This document shows, piece after piece, positions 1 to 8,870 of a DNA stretch of 64,000 nt. Position 1 is the stretch's first letter. The number at the start of each line of letters is the position of its first letter. The stretch is taken from assembly GCF_012933555.1 (NCBI RefSeq), contig NZ_JABBPK010000001.1:3884001-3948000 (forward strand). The letters are read 5' to 3'. Source of the stretch: Niallia alba (GTDB lineage Bacteria; Bacillota; Bacilli; Bacillales; Cytobacillaceae). A program made the position numbers and the translations under genes. The notes below the pieces were generated by a model. The model saw nothing but the letters and a program-made list of their open reading frames with translations, was not told the origin of the DNA and did no database searches.

Positions 1-1338
1 TAACGTATCAGCAAGAATATTCCGCATAAATTCTGGAAGAAAATAATCTTTCTTTGTTGCACGATAAATAGATGGGAAAAAATTACCGAACGTAAGCATA
101 TCAGGAACTGTAACGATGTATTCCTGATCAGCCTGTATTTCTTTGGAATGTATATAAAATTTTTCTCTTTCTCCAATTATCTCGCGTGTAATTCCTGCTG
201 ATATCATTCTGCCCATTAATGTTCCACGGAATCCAAGACCCTTTACAGGCAATGTCTCCCATTTTGCTGCTTTCATATCGAGCAAAATTTCTTTTAATTC
301 AGCTCCTGTTAAAGTAACATTGCACGGATTAATTGGATGTGGACAAATCGATAATAAATCAAAGTAAGTGACATCTCCTTCATCCAATCCATTTAGTATT
401 AACCCTTCATTAATAATGGCGCAATCTGAATGACACCAAGAAACTAATTTCTCACAGAGCATTTTTGCTAGGACTTCTCGAGAAATATGCGCATCTGTTG
501 TGACTGCTTTTTCAGCTAATGCTTGCTTTCCTTGTAAATAATAATTTTCTATAATAGCTTTCTCTTCATGCGCAATTGGTAATTTGCTTGTATCATATAA
601 TATCGCTTTTTTATCGATTATATTTTTTGAGTCATCGACCTTTAATTCAATATGACCAATATAATAGCCGTACTTACCAGCAGCACCTTGAAGATTATTA
701 TTGATTAATTTCCCTTGGTGAAAAATATGATGCGTATGTGCACCTAAAATCACATCAATTTCTGGATAATTTGTTGCAATAACTTCATCATCGTTTATTC
801 CTAAATGGGATAGCAATACTATGATATCAACATGTCCTCTAAGCGCTTCTACTTGTTGAGAAAGTTCTTGAATTGGCTCAGTCAATTTCCAGCCTAAGAG
901 CTCATATAACCGCTCGAAATAGGCAGTAATTCCAATCACGCCTATTTTTGTCCCTTGGTCCGTCTCGTATATTTGATGAGGAATCGCCCAAGCTGGTCGT
1001 TTCCCATCACTCATATAAAGGTTAGCAACAATTACATCAAATAAAGCATCATCATATAAATGATCTAATGCCTCATAGGAGAGGGTAATTCCTTCATTAT
1101 TTCCTATTGTCACAGCGTCATATTGTTCTTTATTTAAAAGCTTCGTATTAATTCTGCCTTTCGTCGCTTCAGTATAAGGATGAGACAAATCCAAATGGTC
1201 ACCTATATCAAATAAATAAACAGCTTCGCCAGCCTCTTTATGCCATTTTTTTCTTTCACGCAGCAATTCATATATTCTTGGCCAATTTTCAAAATGGCTA
1301 TGTAAATCATTGGTATGATATATGTGGATGACTTCCAT
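1..1338 (-). CDS. yunD: YunD-like metallophosphoesterase / 5'-nucleotidase family protein, 3' end cut by window edge
   Basis: The frame is open from ATG at 1338 to the first base of the window, 446 codons with no stop, so only a short C-terminal piece is missing (the B. subtilis YunD is about 460 residues as I recall). The N-terminus has the calcineurin-like metal-binding series NDLHSH, DIGDHLD, GNNEG, SHLG and GAHTHH, typical of the bimetal UDP-sugar hydrolase/5'-nucleotidase family. GNNE replaces the usual GNHE, as in YunD-type members. There is no signal peptide, so a cytoplasmic enzyme is expected. YunF follows upstream, which matches the B. subtilis yun locus. The substrate cannot be read from sequence. 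Confidence 0.88.
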   Translation of the reverse strand, partial: MEVIHIYHTNDLHSHFENWPRIYELLRERKKWHKEAGEAVYLFDIGDHLDLSHPYTEATKGRINTKLLNKEQYDAVTIGNNEGITLSYEALDHLYDDALFDVIVANLYMSDGKRPAWAIPHQIYETDQGTKIGVIGITAYFERLYELLGWKLTEPIQELSQQVEALRGHVDIIVLLSHLGINDDEVIATNYPEIDVILGAHTHHIFHQGKLINNNLQGAAGKYGYYIGHIELKVDDSKNIIDKKAILYDTSKLPIAHEEKAIIENYYLQGKQALAEKAVTTDAHISREVLAKMLCEKLVSWCHSDCAIINEGLILNGLDEGDVTYFDLLSICPHPINPCNVTLTGAELKEILLDMKAAKWETLPVKGLGFRGTLMGRMISAGITREIIGEREKFYIHSKEIQADQEYIVTVPDMLTFGNFFPSIYRATKKDYFLPEFMRNILADTL

Positions 1339-1406
1339 CTTCTCGCCTTCCTTATTTTGTATTTTCTCTATTTGTTGGAGATGATTCCTTTTGCCTTTTC
1401 TCCCAT

Positions 1407-2252
1407 TTAAAATAAATCTAATTGTCTTGGAGCTAAATTCGTATATTCTATATTTAGCAATTTAATAAGCTCTTTCCCATTGTCGGCAGCATCTCCACCA
1501 GAGTTATTATTAAAAACAACATAAATATCCCTACATATCTTTTCAAGCTGGCGAATATTTTCTGCCCACTCTTTTAATTCAACAGTATTATATCGGTATA
1601 AATAACGAACTTCTCGCCAGTTTGGATTATTGTTTTGCTGCCATCCATAATGATTTCTACCATGAAGACGAATCAGTACTTTTTCTTCACCGCCAACTTC
1701 CAGTACAGTAGGAACAGAACCTGGCTTTACTTGCGGTTCATCACAAATACTATGAATCCAATTTTCTTCCTTCATAAACCGAAGCGTTCCTTCTCGATAC
1801 TTAGGCTCAAACCAAGACTGATGTCGAAATTCAAGAGCACGAGGAATATCTCCCATCTTTTTCCTACATGCTCTTAAATACTGGACATTTCCCTTTGTAC
1901 AATCAAACCAAGGTGGAAATTGAAACAAGACCATTGCTAGTTTCCCTGCTTTTCTATACGGTACTAAGGAATCGATAAATGCAGAAAACATTTCTTCATT
2001 CGAGGAGTACGGAGTATCTTCGCGATTATGTCCCGTCATTCCTTGATATGCCTTTACAATAAACTGAAAAGAATCAGGTGTTTTCCTTACCCAAGTTTCT
2101 GCATTATGCACTGATTGCACCGCATAAAAAGAAGCATCCACTTCTACAGTAGGAAAATAACCGGCATATTCGAATAACTTATTTTGTGATGAAGTATTTT
2201 TTCCATAAAGACTAGTATGGTCTCCCCAACCTGTTAAACCAATATGAATCAA
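1407..2252 (-). CDS. yunF: DUF72 family protein YunF
   Basis: A 281-residue protein beginning MIHIGLTGWGDH, the usual N-terminus of the DUF72 (YunF/YecE) family, which folds as a TIM-barrel-like domain. Family signatures are EVDASFYAVQS near residue 38 and ALEFRHQSW near 140. The biochemical role of DUF72 proteins is unknown to me. It lies 68 bp before yunD on the same strand, as in B. subtilis, so the two may be cotranscribed. The start at 2252 is the first ATG. Confidence 0.88.
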   Translation of the reverse strand: MIHIGLTGWGDHTSLYGKNTSSQNKLFEYAGYFPTVEVDASFYAVQSVHNAETWVRKTPDSFQFIVKAYQGMTGHNREDTPYSSNEEMFSAFIDSLVPYRKAGKLAMVLFQFPPWFDCTKGNVQYLRACRKKMGDIPRALEFRHQSWFEPKYREGTLRFMKEENWIHSICDEPQVKPGSVPTVLEVGGEEKVLIRLHGRNHYGWQQNNNPNWREVRYLYRYNTVELKEWAENIRQLEKICRDIYVVFNNNSGGDAADNGKELIKLLNIEYTNLAPRQLDLF

Positions 2253-2520
2253 TTAAATCACCTCTATAACAATGTCTTTCTCTAGGTGGAATTTATATGG
2301 ATTAGACATAATTACGTTTAAAATCAAAACAATATTATTTAATCTTCCATACTAAATATCATATCATAATTACCTTAAATAACTAATAAAAAGCAAATGG
2401 ACATAACTGCATTGCTCTATACCTGTTGTACGCCTTTTTTGATAAATGAATTAGTACAAAAGAAGTTGGGATATTTTTTTATCTAGTTTAAATATACTTA
2501 CACATCTTAATTATCATCAG

Positions 2521-2610
2521 ATTGAGGGGGGAGTCTTACTGTCCGTTAAGAGTGGGATAAAAAAACTTCCATCAATCGGGGGCTCATCCCCCACTGATGG
2601 AAGTTTTTTT
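2521..2610 (+). repeat. Repeat family A, partial copy A1, ending in a strong hairpin
   Basis: Bases 2521-2558 match the 3' part of repeat family A (motif GTCTTACTGTCCGTTAAGAG, then GTGGGATAA). Immediately after comes a hairpin at 2559-2610 with arms AAACTTCCATCA and TGATGGAAGTTT, a GGGGG/CCCCC core, and A/T runs on both sides. That hairpin equals the family's 5' stem, and would work as a bidirectional terminator between yunF and kduD. Confidence 0.7.
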
Positions 2611-2636
2611 ATACAATTAAGAACACAAGAAATTAA

Positions 2637-2750
2637 CAGATTGAGCTCGTGTTAACGTCAGAGGATGAAACACGGGATGCTTATATAGATTATTTGGAGA
2701 CAAATTTGTTTTATCTATTATATATGCCACAAAATCAGCAAGATTATTGA
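2637..2750 (+). pseudogene. Possible C-terminal gene remnant
   Basis: After an in-frame TAA at 2634 there are 37 open codons ending at TGA 2748-2750. The translation (ELVLTSEDETRDAYIDYLE and on) has natural protein composition, unlike the surrounding AT-rich spacer. There is no start codon or ribosome binding site. I do not recognise the family. Chance open frame is the alternative. Confidence 0.3.
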
Positions 2751-2819
2751 TTACTGCGTTTTATAAATTTAATTGATTAAACAAATGTTAGAGTAATATT
2801 ATTTTATCTCTTTTATCAT

Positions 2820-3623
2820 TTAAGGCTGTTTACCAATATAAGCCAATATTCCCCCATCAACATAGAGAATATGCCCATTAACAAAGTTTGATGCTTCGGA
2901 TGCTAAAAATACAGCTGAACCAGCTAGGTCCTCAGGATTTCCCCAACGAGCAGCAGGTGTTTTTCCTATAATAAACTGATCAAATGGATGACGGGATCCA
3001 TCTGCTTGCTTTTCGCGTAATGGAGCTGTTTGTGGTGTCGCAATATAACCAGGTCCAATTCCATTACATTGAATATTGTATTCTCCATATTCAGAAGCAA
3101 TATTCTTTGTGAGCATTTTTAGTCCTCCTTTTGCGGCAGCATAGGCACTTACCGTTTCACGACCAAGCTCACTCATCATGGAGCAAATGTTAATGATTTT
3201 ACCGCCACCATTTTGAATCATGTCGGGAATAACTGCTTTTGAAACGATAAACGGTCCATTCAGGTCTACATCCACTACTTGACGGAAGTCTTCTGCTGAC
3301 ATTTCTACCATTGGAATACGCTTGATGATCCCAGCATTGTTTACTAAAATATCAATGGGACCAACCTCTTCTTTGATTTGCACAATCGCTGCTTGCACCG
3401 CTTCTTCGTCTGTTACATCAAAAACATAGCCTTTCGCTTCTATTCCAGCTTCTTCATAACTTCGAAGAGCTTGCTCTACAGATTCTTGATTTAAAGAATT
3501 AAATACAATTTTTGCTCCCGCTTTTGATAGGGCGCTTGCAATTTCAAAACCAATTCCGTAAACTGCTCCTGTTACTAATGCAACTTTTCCGTCTATGCGG
3601 AATTTATCCATTCCAAATGTCAT
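2820..3623 (-). CDS. kduD: SDR-family 2-deoxy-D-gluconate 3-dehydrogenase / 2-keto-3-deoxygluconate oxidoreductase
   Basis: A short-chain dehydrogenase (267 aa from ATG 3623) with the TGAVYGIG nucleotide loop near residue 18, NNAGI, and the YAAAK catalytic Tyr/Lys. KduD interconverts 2,5-diketo-3-deoxygluconate and 2-keto-3-deoxygluconate in unsaturated uronate breakdown. Start choice: the frame is open back to 3737, but those extra 38 codons lie inside a repeat A copy. AAAGGAGAG sits 7-8 bases before ATG 3623, which begins MTFGMDKF. Last gene of the kdg/kdu block, separated from kduI by the repeat. Confidence 0.92.
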   Translation of the reverse strand: MTFGMDKFRIDGKVALVTGAVYGIGFEIASALSKAGAKIVFNSLNQESVEQALRSYEEAGIEAKGYVFDVTDEEAVQAAIVQIKEEVGPIDILVNNAGIIKRIPMVEMSAEDFRQVVDVDLNGPFIVSKAVIPDMIQNGGGKIINICSMMSELGRETVSAYAAAKGGLKMLTKNIASEYGEYNIQCNGIGPGYIATPQTAPLREKQADGSRHPFDQFIIGKTPAARWGNPEDLAGSAVFLASEASNFVNGHILYVDGGILAYIGKQP

Positions 3624-3636
3624 TTTTCTCTCTCCT

Positions 3637-3789
3637 TTTATCCCACTCTTAACGGACAGCAAGACTCCCCCCTCAAGCTTATGAGAATAAGAGGAAGCTA
3701 GGGAGATCAACTGTCCGTAAAGGCCCGATTGGTTCAACTAACCATCAGTGGGGGATGAAGGCCCCCCCATTGATGGAAGTTTCACTTTA
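3637..3789 (-). repeat. Repeat family A, complete copy A2, inside the kdu operon
   Basis: On the minus strand the copy starts at the TAA stop of kduI (TAAAGTGAAACTTCC) and ends GTGGGATAAAA directly against the kduD Shine-Dalgarno. Stem I pairs CCATCAATGGGGG with CCCCCACTGATGG. A second long-range pair is ACGGACAGTTGATC/GCTGTCCGT. It is oriented with the operon, so it would be transcribed between kduI and kduD. Related copies are at 6396-6546 and 30751-30905. Confidence 0.85.
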
Positions 3790-4626
3790 TTTCAATTTAT
3801 CCATCGGAATCATATCCATATCCGTATAGGTGATATTCTCCCCGCACATTGCCCATATAAAGGAATAATTACTTGTACCAACTCCGGAATGAATAGACCA
3901 GCTTGGCGAAATAGCTGCTTGCTCACTACTCATAACTAGATGCTTTGTTTCATCTGGCTTGCCCATCATGTGGAAAATACGCGTATCCTCTTCCATATCA
4001 AAATAGACATATGCTTCCATACGTCTTTCATGTGTATGAGAAGGCATTGTATTCCATGCACTACCAGGTTCTAAAATGGTATAACCCATTTGCAATTGGC
4101 AACTTTCACATACATTTGGATGTATGTATTGATATATTTTTCGTTGATTTAATGTTAACGGTTCACCGGTTTCCATCGGTTTAATGTTATCAATACTAAT
4201 TTTCACATTTGGATATTTGTGGTGGGCTGGCACAGAACTAATGTAAAATTTAGCTGGATTTTTTGGATCTTCAGAAAAAAAGACTACATGACGTGTTTCT
4301 TTGCCAATATAATAACCATCTTGCTTTTTCATTTCTTCTTTTTCTCCATCGATTTCGATATAACCAGGGCCTCCAATATTAATGACTCCAAGCTCGCGAC
4401 GTTCCAAGAAATAATCTACACCTAATTGTTTATCTAAACTAATTTCCAATGACATTTCCGTTGGCGTAACTCCACCGAAAATCATGCGGTCATTATGTGT
4501 ATAAGTCAAACTAATTTCTCCAGGTATAAACACTTTTTCTACTAAAAACTCTTTTCGTAATTGTTCTGTAGAGTAATGACGAATATCCTCTGGGCTATGT
4601 GTATAACGCGTTTCCATATTTTGCAT
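3787..4626 (-). CDS. kduI: 5-keto-4-deoxyuronate isomerase
   Basis: 279 residues, the usual KduI length. Converts 5-keto-4-deoxyuronate to 2,5-diketo-3-deoxygluconate, the step before KduD. The cupin zinc ligands are visible as H197, H199 and E204 (in PSHTHERRME) and H246 (SWSIHSG), offset by one from E. coli H196/H198/E203/H245. AGGAG lies about 10 bases before the ATG. It follows kdgK by 13 bp, so it is part of the same transcript. Confidence 0.95.
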   Translation of the reverse strand: MQNMETRYTHSPEDIRHYSTEQLRKEFLVEKVFIPGEISLTYTHNDRMIFGGVTPTEMSLEISLDKQLGVDYFLERRELGVINIGGPGYIEIDGEKEEMKKQDGYYIGKETRHVVFFSEDPKNPAKFYISSVPAHHKYPNVKISIDNIKPMETGEPLTLNQRKIYQYIHPNVCESCQLQMGYTILEPGSAWNTMPSHTHERRMEAYVYFDMEEDTRIFHMMGKPDETKHLVMSSEQAAISPSWSIHSGVGTSNYSFIWAMCGENITYTDMDMIPMDKLK

Positions 4627-4639
4627 TTTTAAGTCACTC

Positions 4640-5644
4640 CTATCGATTTATTTTTCCAGAGCCAGCTAATAAAAAGCTCTTGACCTCTGGTTCACTAAAT
4701 TGATTACAATCACCATAAATAGTATGTTTTAAAGCAGATGCAGCTGAAGCAAAATTAATAATCTCCTGAGGAGTGTTTTGAACTAATATTCCATGAAGAA
4801 TGCCTCCCGCTAAAGCATCCCCTCCTCCTACTCTATCAACAATGGGATTAATTAGATGTATTTGAGATTCATAGTAGCTGTCATTCATCCATAATGTTCC
4901 TATTAATTCATTGCTACTAGCTGAAAGTACTTTTCTTTTCGTAGAATATAAAATAGCGATATTTGGAAACTTCTTCTGTATTTCTTGATAGTAGTATACT
5001 AATTCATTATCATCGCCAGTGTATTCAGGAATTCCTAACAGATAGATAGCATCAAGCTTACCCGCTGAACAGTAGTCTACCAGCGGCAAAATTTCTGTAA
5101 TTGTCTCTCCTGCTTCTTTTTGCGACCATAATTTACCTCGATAGTTAATATCAAAGCTGATTTTACAGCCAGCCTCTTTTGCCGCCTTTATGAGCGTAAT
5201 AGTTGTTTTTTTCCAATTCGAGGATAAAGCAGGAGTAATACCTGAAATATGAAAGATATCGACATTTTTAAATAGTTCTTCCTTTTGCCATTCACTTTCA
5301 GCTATTTCCGCAAAACTCGAACCTGCTCGATCATAAATGACATTCGCTGCTCTTTCACCAATTCCCGCTTCCATATAATAAGTGCCCAATCTAGATCCCC
5401 CGCTTAAGAGGAAATCGGTATGAACGCCATAACGACTTAAATGCTTTTTTACTCCTTCTCCTACACCATTGTCTGGAATTTTGCTTGCAAAATAGACATC
5501 GTGGCCAAAATTAGCAAGTGAAATTGCTACATTTGCTTCTCCCCCGCCATAGTGAGCATGTAGATTTTCGGCCTGTGCAATGCGAATTCCAGAATCAGTC
5601 GAAAGACGAAGCATGATTTCACCTAATGTGACAACCTTCCCCAT
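4640..5644 (-). CDS. kdgK: 2-keto-3-deoxygluconate kinase (PfkB family)
   Basis: 334 residues. Phosphorylates KDG to KDPG, the substrate of the aldolase encoded just upstream. PfkB signatures: the GGGEANVA glycine patch at 33-40 and the C-terminal GGGDALAGG with catalytic D276. The Shine-Dalgarno GGAG lies within the last codons of kdgA, 2 bp of spacer separating the two genes, so translational coupling is likely. Confidence 0.92.
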   Translation of the reverse strand: MGKVVTLGEIMLRLSTDSGIRIAQAENLHAHYGGGEANVAISLANFGHDVYFASKIPDNGVGEGVKKHLSRYGVHTDFLLSGGSRLGTYYMEAGIGERAANVIYDRAGSSFAEIAESEWQKEELFKNVDIFHISGITPALSSNWKKTTITLIKAAKEAGCKISFDINYRGKLWSQKEAGETITEILPLVDYCSAGKLDAIYLLGIPEYTGDDNELVYYYQEIQKKFPNIAILYSTKRKVLSASSNELIGTLWMNDSYYESQIHLINPIVDRVGGGDALAGGILHGILVQNTPQEIINFASAASALKHTIYGDCNQFSEPEVKSFLLAGSGKINR

Positions 5645-5646
5645 AT

Positions 5647-6303
5647 TTATGCTCCTTTAATTTGATGAAATTTTTCCATATACTGACCAGCAACCTCTGT
5701 AACTTTATCAAAGTCTCCATTTGCTACGGGTGCTAATAGATTTCCTCCAACCCCTACAGCAACTACCCCAGCATTGAACCAGTTCTCCATATTTTCCAAG
5801 CTTACCCCGCCAGTTGGCATAATATTTAATTGAGGCATCGGCGCTTTGAAAGCGGAAACGATACTCGGTCCATAAGCACTACCAGGGAATAGCTTAATAA
5901 TATCTACTCCAGCCTTTAATGCCTCTTTCATCTCCGTAATCGTTAAACATCCAGGAAGATAGGGTATTTGATAAAGATTACATAGTTCAGCCGTTTCTTT
6001 ATCAAAATTCGGGCTAACAATGTATTCTGCTCCAGCCATAATTGCTAGACGAGCCGTTACTGCATCTAAAACAGTACCTGCACCAATTACAATATCCGAA
6101 TCATGCTTATACATTTCCACTAATTCACTAATCGCTTTATCCGCATTGGGAACGGTAAAAGTTAATTCGATTCCCTTCATGCCTCCCTTGACGACTGCAC
6201 TACTTGCTTTCACTGCTTCTTCCTTACTATTACCGCGAACTACCGCGATAACTCCAGCACTCTTTAAACGTTGTAACGTTTCAACTCGTTTCATTTCCAC
6301 CAC
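5647..6303 (-). CDS. kdgA: 2-keto-3-deoxy-6-phosphogluconate aldolase
   Basis: 218-residue class I aldolase splitting KDPG to pyruvate and glyceraldehyde 3-phosphate. The Schiff-base lysine is K137 in DIIKLFPG, and E46 in IELTF is the proton-transfer glutamate of the family. First structural gene of the kdgA-kdgK-kduI-kduD block. The promoter with an overlapping cre-like site lies 50-90 bp upstream. Confidence 0.94.
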   Translation of the reverse strand: MVEMKRVETLQRLKSAGVIAVVRGNSKEEAVKASSAVVKGGMKGIELTFTVPNADKAISELVEMYKHDSDIVIGAGTVLDAVTARLAIMAGAEYIVSPNFDKETAELCNLYQIPYLPGCLTITEMKEALKAGVDIIKLFPGSAYGPSIVSAFKAPMPQLNIMPTGGVSLENMENWFNAGVVAVGVGGNLLAPVANGDFDKVTEVAGQYMEKFHQIKGA

Positions 6304-6353
6304 TCTTTTCTTATTTAGAAATACAAATTTATTATTAAGAAATATATAACTTG

Positions 6354-6390
6354 ATTATACATACTTTTTTGAAAAATGTAAACGCATTCC
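6354..6390 (-). promoter_or_regulatory. Sigma-A promoter of kdgA with overlapping CcpA (cre-like) site
   Basis: On the minus strand TTTACA (6377-6382) and TATAAT (6354-6359) are separated by exactly 17 bp. The sequence TGTAAACGCATTCC at 6377-6390 matches the cre consensus at 12 of 14 positions and covers the -35 box. CcpA repression of uronate use is therefore expected. An IclR-type operator could be the near-repeated TTAGAAATA/TTAAGAAATA just downstream, which is a guess. Confidence 0.75.
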
Positions 6391-6395
6391 TCAAA

Positions 6396-6546
6396 TAAAG
6401 TGAAACTTCCGTTAGTGGGGAGTTATCCTTCCTCCCCCTCTGATGGTTAGTTGAACCAATCGGACCTTTGATCTCCCACTTATCTTCCTCGTATTCTCAT
6501 ATGCTTGAGAGGGGAGTCTTACTGTCCGTTAAGAGTGGGATAAAAA
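6396..6546 (+). repeat. Repeat family A, complete copy A3
   Basis: Starts AAAGTGAAACTTCC and ends GTGGGATAAAA, in the opposite orientation to the operon. It fills most of the space between the iclR stop (6562) and the kdgA promoter. Stem I (TTAGTGGGGA with TCCCCCTCTGATGG) is less perfect than in A2. The motif GTCTTACTGTCCGTTAAGAG is shared exactly with A1. Confidence 0.85.
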
Positions 6547-6561
6547 AATCGTCGAAACGAT

Positions 6562-7320
6562 TTAGTGAGTCACAGCTTGCGTTAACTCATTTTTTGTCTC
6601 GACGATAGCCTTAATTATTTGATTTTTAAAATCTTCTGTGAGCCTATATTTTGGCATACTTACACTAAATGCTCCGATGATTTTCCCATCTTTTTTTAAA
6701 GAAGCTCCAATACAGAAAATATCTTTCTCCATTTCTTCATCATCAAAGGCAATGCCAGTTTCTCTAACTTTCTGTAATTCAGAAGCTAATTTTAAAGAGT
6801 TAGTTATTGTATGTTCTGTATACGGAACTAATGTGGTTGCCTTTATATAATTTAAGTATTCCTCTTCTTCTAATTCTGCAAGAACTGCTTTTCCCATTGC
6901 GGAACTATACAAAGGTCTTGTTATCCCTACTCTTGATGACATTCTTATTGTCTGATGTTTAGCCTCTAACTTATTAACATATAAAATTTCATTGTCTACG
7001 AGAACACCTAGGTGGATTGTTTCATCAATCATCTTTTGCAGTTTTTCTAAATACGGCAATGTTAGCTCTACTAAGTCCAGTTGGTCTACACCTTGATTGG
7101 CATATCGAATAAGCTTCGATCCTAATCGATAATTTTTATTTTTATCCCTGCTAACAAAGCCAATTAACAATAAAGTATCCAATATTTTCAATGTAGTAGA
7201 AGTGGTCATCTCTGTATTTTGGGCAATGTTTTGCAAAGACTGATTTGGATTTTCTGAAAGATGATCCATAATTTTTGCAGCTCTTAATAGGACAGTTCCA
7301 TACGGTTTCGTTTTCTCCAT
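6562..7320 (-). CDS. IclR-family transcriptional regulator of the kdg/kdu genes
   Basis: 252 residues. The N-terminal winged helix-turn-helix spans about 12-70 (SLQNIAQNTEMTTSTTLKILDTL) and the IclR effector domain the rest, including SSAMGKAVLAEL. IclR proteins of the KdgR type respond to KDG. Its position directly upstream of kdgAK-kduID supports that role. B. subtilis uses a LacI-type KdgR instead. The effector is inferred from context, not from sequence. Confidence 0.85.
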   Translation of the reverse strand: MEKTKPYGTVLLRAAKIMDHLSENPNQSLQNIAQNTEMTTSTTLKILDTLLLIGFVSRDKNKNYRLGSKLIRYANQGVDQLDLVELTLPYLEKLQKMIDETIHLGVLVDNEILYVNKLEAKHQTIRMSSRVGITRPLYSSAMGKAVLAELEEEEYLNYIKATTLVPYTEHTITNSLKLASELQKVRETGIAFDDEEMEKDIFCIGASLKKDGKIIGAFSVSMPKYRLTEDFKNQIIKAIVETKNELTQAVTH

Positions 7321-7457
7321 TATACACCCTCTTTTCCAATAAAGAAATTATATACGAAAAGTGGGTAAAATAAAAGTCCTCTTAACCAAAATGTAAGACA
7401 GAAAAATTTTCGTGAAGAAATAGCTGTATCTACAAGGACATATTGAAGATATTTTTA

Positions 7458-8252
7458 TCATAAGGTCAACATTCGTATAATTGTTTTCATTACAGCATCC
7501 TCTTCATTCGTACGGGTAATAAAATTTGCTGCATCTTTTAATTCTTCCACTGCATTCCGAACAGCAAAGCTATAGGTACTACGCGACATGAGTTCAATAT
7601 CATTATAACCATCACCAAATGCCATCGTTTCTTCAGGTGTGACATTCAATATCCGCTGTAAGTGCTCGACCGTTGTACCCTTATGAACATTTGCATTAGC
7701 TATATCAATCCATGCTGCTTCAGATGCTACAATATAAGCAGATTCAAAAAAGGAAGATAGTTTTTCTTTTATTTCAAAACATTTAAGTAGTGGATCATGA
7801 ATCGTTATTTTCACAAAATCATCTGTTATTTCTTCAAAGTCAGATACTTTGCTTACTTGCGCATAAGATTTTCTGACAATTGATGCTTCTTCAGGTGCAA
7901 TGCTATCCTTTATATATGCACCATTTCTAGTACAAGCAATAATAGTATAATTTAGACTGATTTCCTCTAGTAAACGAATAATTTCTAATGCTAGCTCATT
8001 ACTTAACAGAGATTCATAGACAAATTTCCCATTATGTTTTATTCGAGTTGCACTATCCCCTAAAATCCATATATCCTTTGCATCTTCTCCAAATAGCTCT
8101 TCGATGCGTTCGCATTGTTTGCCAGTAACAGGAGCAAAAGCAACACCTTTATCTTTCATTATTTTTTTTACATCTTTATACAGTTCCCTATTAAAATCAC
8201 CGCTATTAGACAAAAATGTTCCATCCATATCTGTTAGAACTAATTTAATCAT
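7458..8252 (-). CDS. Cof-type HAD-superfamily sugar phosphatase
   Basis: 264 residues. HAD motif I is DMDGTFLS (residues 8-15), with nucleophile D8 and acid/base D10. The motif III/IV region is GDGYNDIELM near 213. The size and C2-type cap are those of Cof/YkrA-like phosphatases acting on phosphosugars or nucleotides. Last gene of the cluster led by the ROK regulator, 23 bp after the acetyltransferase, so a role in sugar phosphate turnover is inferred. Specific substrate unknown. Confidence 0.85.
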   Translation of the reverse strand: MIKLVLTDMDGTFLSNSGDFNRELYKDVKKIMKDKGVAFAPVTGKQCERIEELFGEDAKDIWILGDSATRIKHNGKFVYESLLSNELALEIIRLLEEISLNYTIIACTRNGAYIKDSIAPEEASIVRKSYAQVSKVSDFEEITDDFVKITIHDPLLKCFEIKEKLSSFFESAYIVASEAAWIDIANANVHKGTTVEHLQRILNVTPEETMAFGDGYNDIELMSRSTYSFAVRNAVEELKDAANFITRTNEEDAVMKTIIRMLTL

Positions 8253-8275
8253 CGGAATTCCTCCTAAGCTAGTAT

Positions 8276-8845
8276 TTATTCTTCGATTCGTTTAAGAATT
8301 CTTGCTGGATTCCCACCTACAACGACATTATCTGGTACATCCTTTGTTACAACAGAACCGGAAGCGATAACAACATTATTTCCTATGTTTACTCCAGGAT
8401 TGATAACAGATCTTCCGCCAATCCAGACATTATCGCCGATATTCACTGGCTTTCCGTATTCGACTCCCGCTATCCTTTCTTGCGCATTTAATGGGTGTGT
8501 AGCTGTATAAATATGTACCCCTGGAGCGATGAAGCAATTATCACCAATTCTAATCTTACAAACATCTAAAAATACGCAATCAAAATTAACAAAGAAATTT
8601 TCTCCTACATGGATGTTATAACCATAGTCGCAACGAAAAGTAGGTTCTATGAATAAATTATTTCCAGTAGAACCAAATAATTGTTTTAATAATACTGTCC
8701 TTTTGCCTTCATCCGTTTCGAGTGATTCATTAAATATTCTCGTTTGTTTTCTAGCATTCATTCTTCCCTGTACTAGTTCTGGATCTGCAGGGTTATAAAG
8801 GTCTCCATTTACCATCTTTTCTTTTTCAGATTTCATTCGTTTCAT
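8276..8845 (-). CDS. Maltose O-acetyltransferase-like left-handed beta-helix acetyltransferase
   Basis: 189 residues with an N-terminal Maa domain (about 1-65) followed by hexapeptide repeats ([41 protein letters not shown]) and the catalytic His in IYTATHPL. Maa/LacA/NodL enzymes acetylate sugars from acetyl-CoA. It sits 25 bp after the VOC gene and 23 bp before the HAD gene. The sugar accepted cannot be told. Confidence 0.9.
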   Translation of the reverse strand: MKRMKSEKEKMVNGDLYNPADPELVQGRMNARKQTRIFNESLETDEGKRTVLLKQLFGSTGNNLFIEPTFRCDYGYNIHVGENFFVNFDCVFLDVCKIRIGDNCFIAPGVHIYTATHPLNAQERIAGVEYGKPVNIGDNVWIGGRSVINPGVNIGNNVVIASGSVVTKDVPDNVVVGGNPARILKRIEE

Positions 8846-8870
8846 CCCCTTTTTCTTTAATTTACCTTCT

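Larger units (their letters stand above)
2253..2819. other. Intergenic region between yunF and kduD
   Basis: AT-rich, 567 bp. It contains the partial repeat A1 with its terminator-like hairpin (about 2521-2610) and a short open stretch on the plus strand (2637-2750) that looks like the end of a lost gene. Nothing else recognisable was seen, and the presumed yunF promoter could not be placed with confidence. Confidence 0.6.

Noticed and set aside
1635-1877. Plus-strand frame of 80 codons inside yunF
   Set aside because: Antisense shadow of a well-supported gene, with no binding site or protein-like composition.
3624-3737. 38-codon N-terminal extension of kduD
   Set aside because: It is encoded by repeat A2, has no ribosome binding site, and the usual SDR start with AAAGGAGAG lies at 3623.
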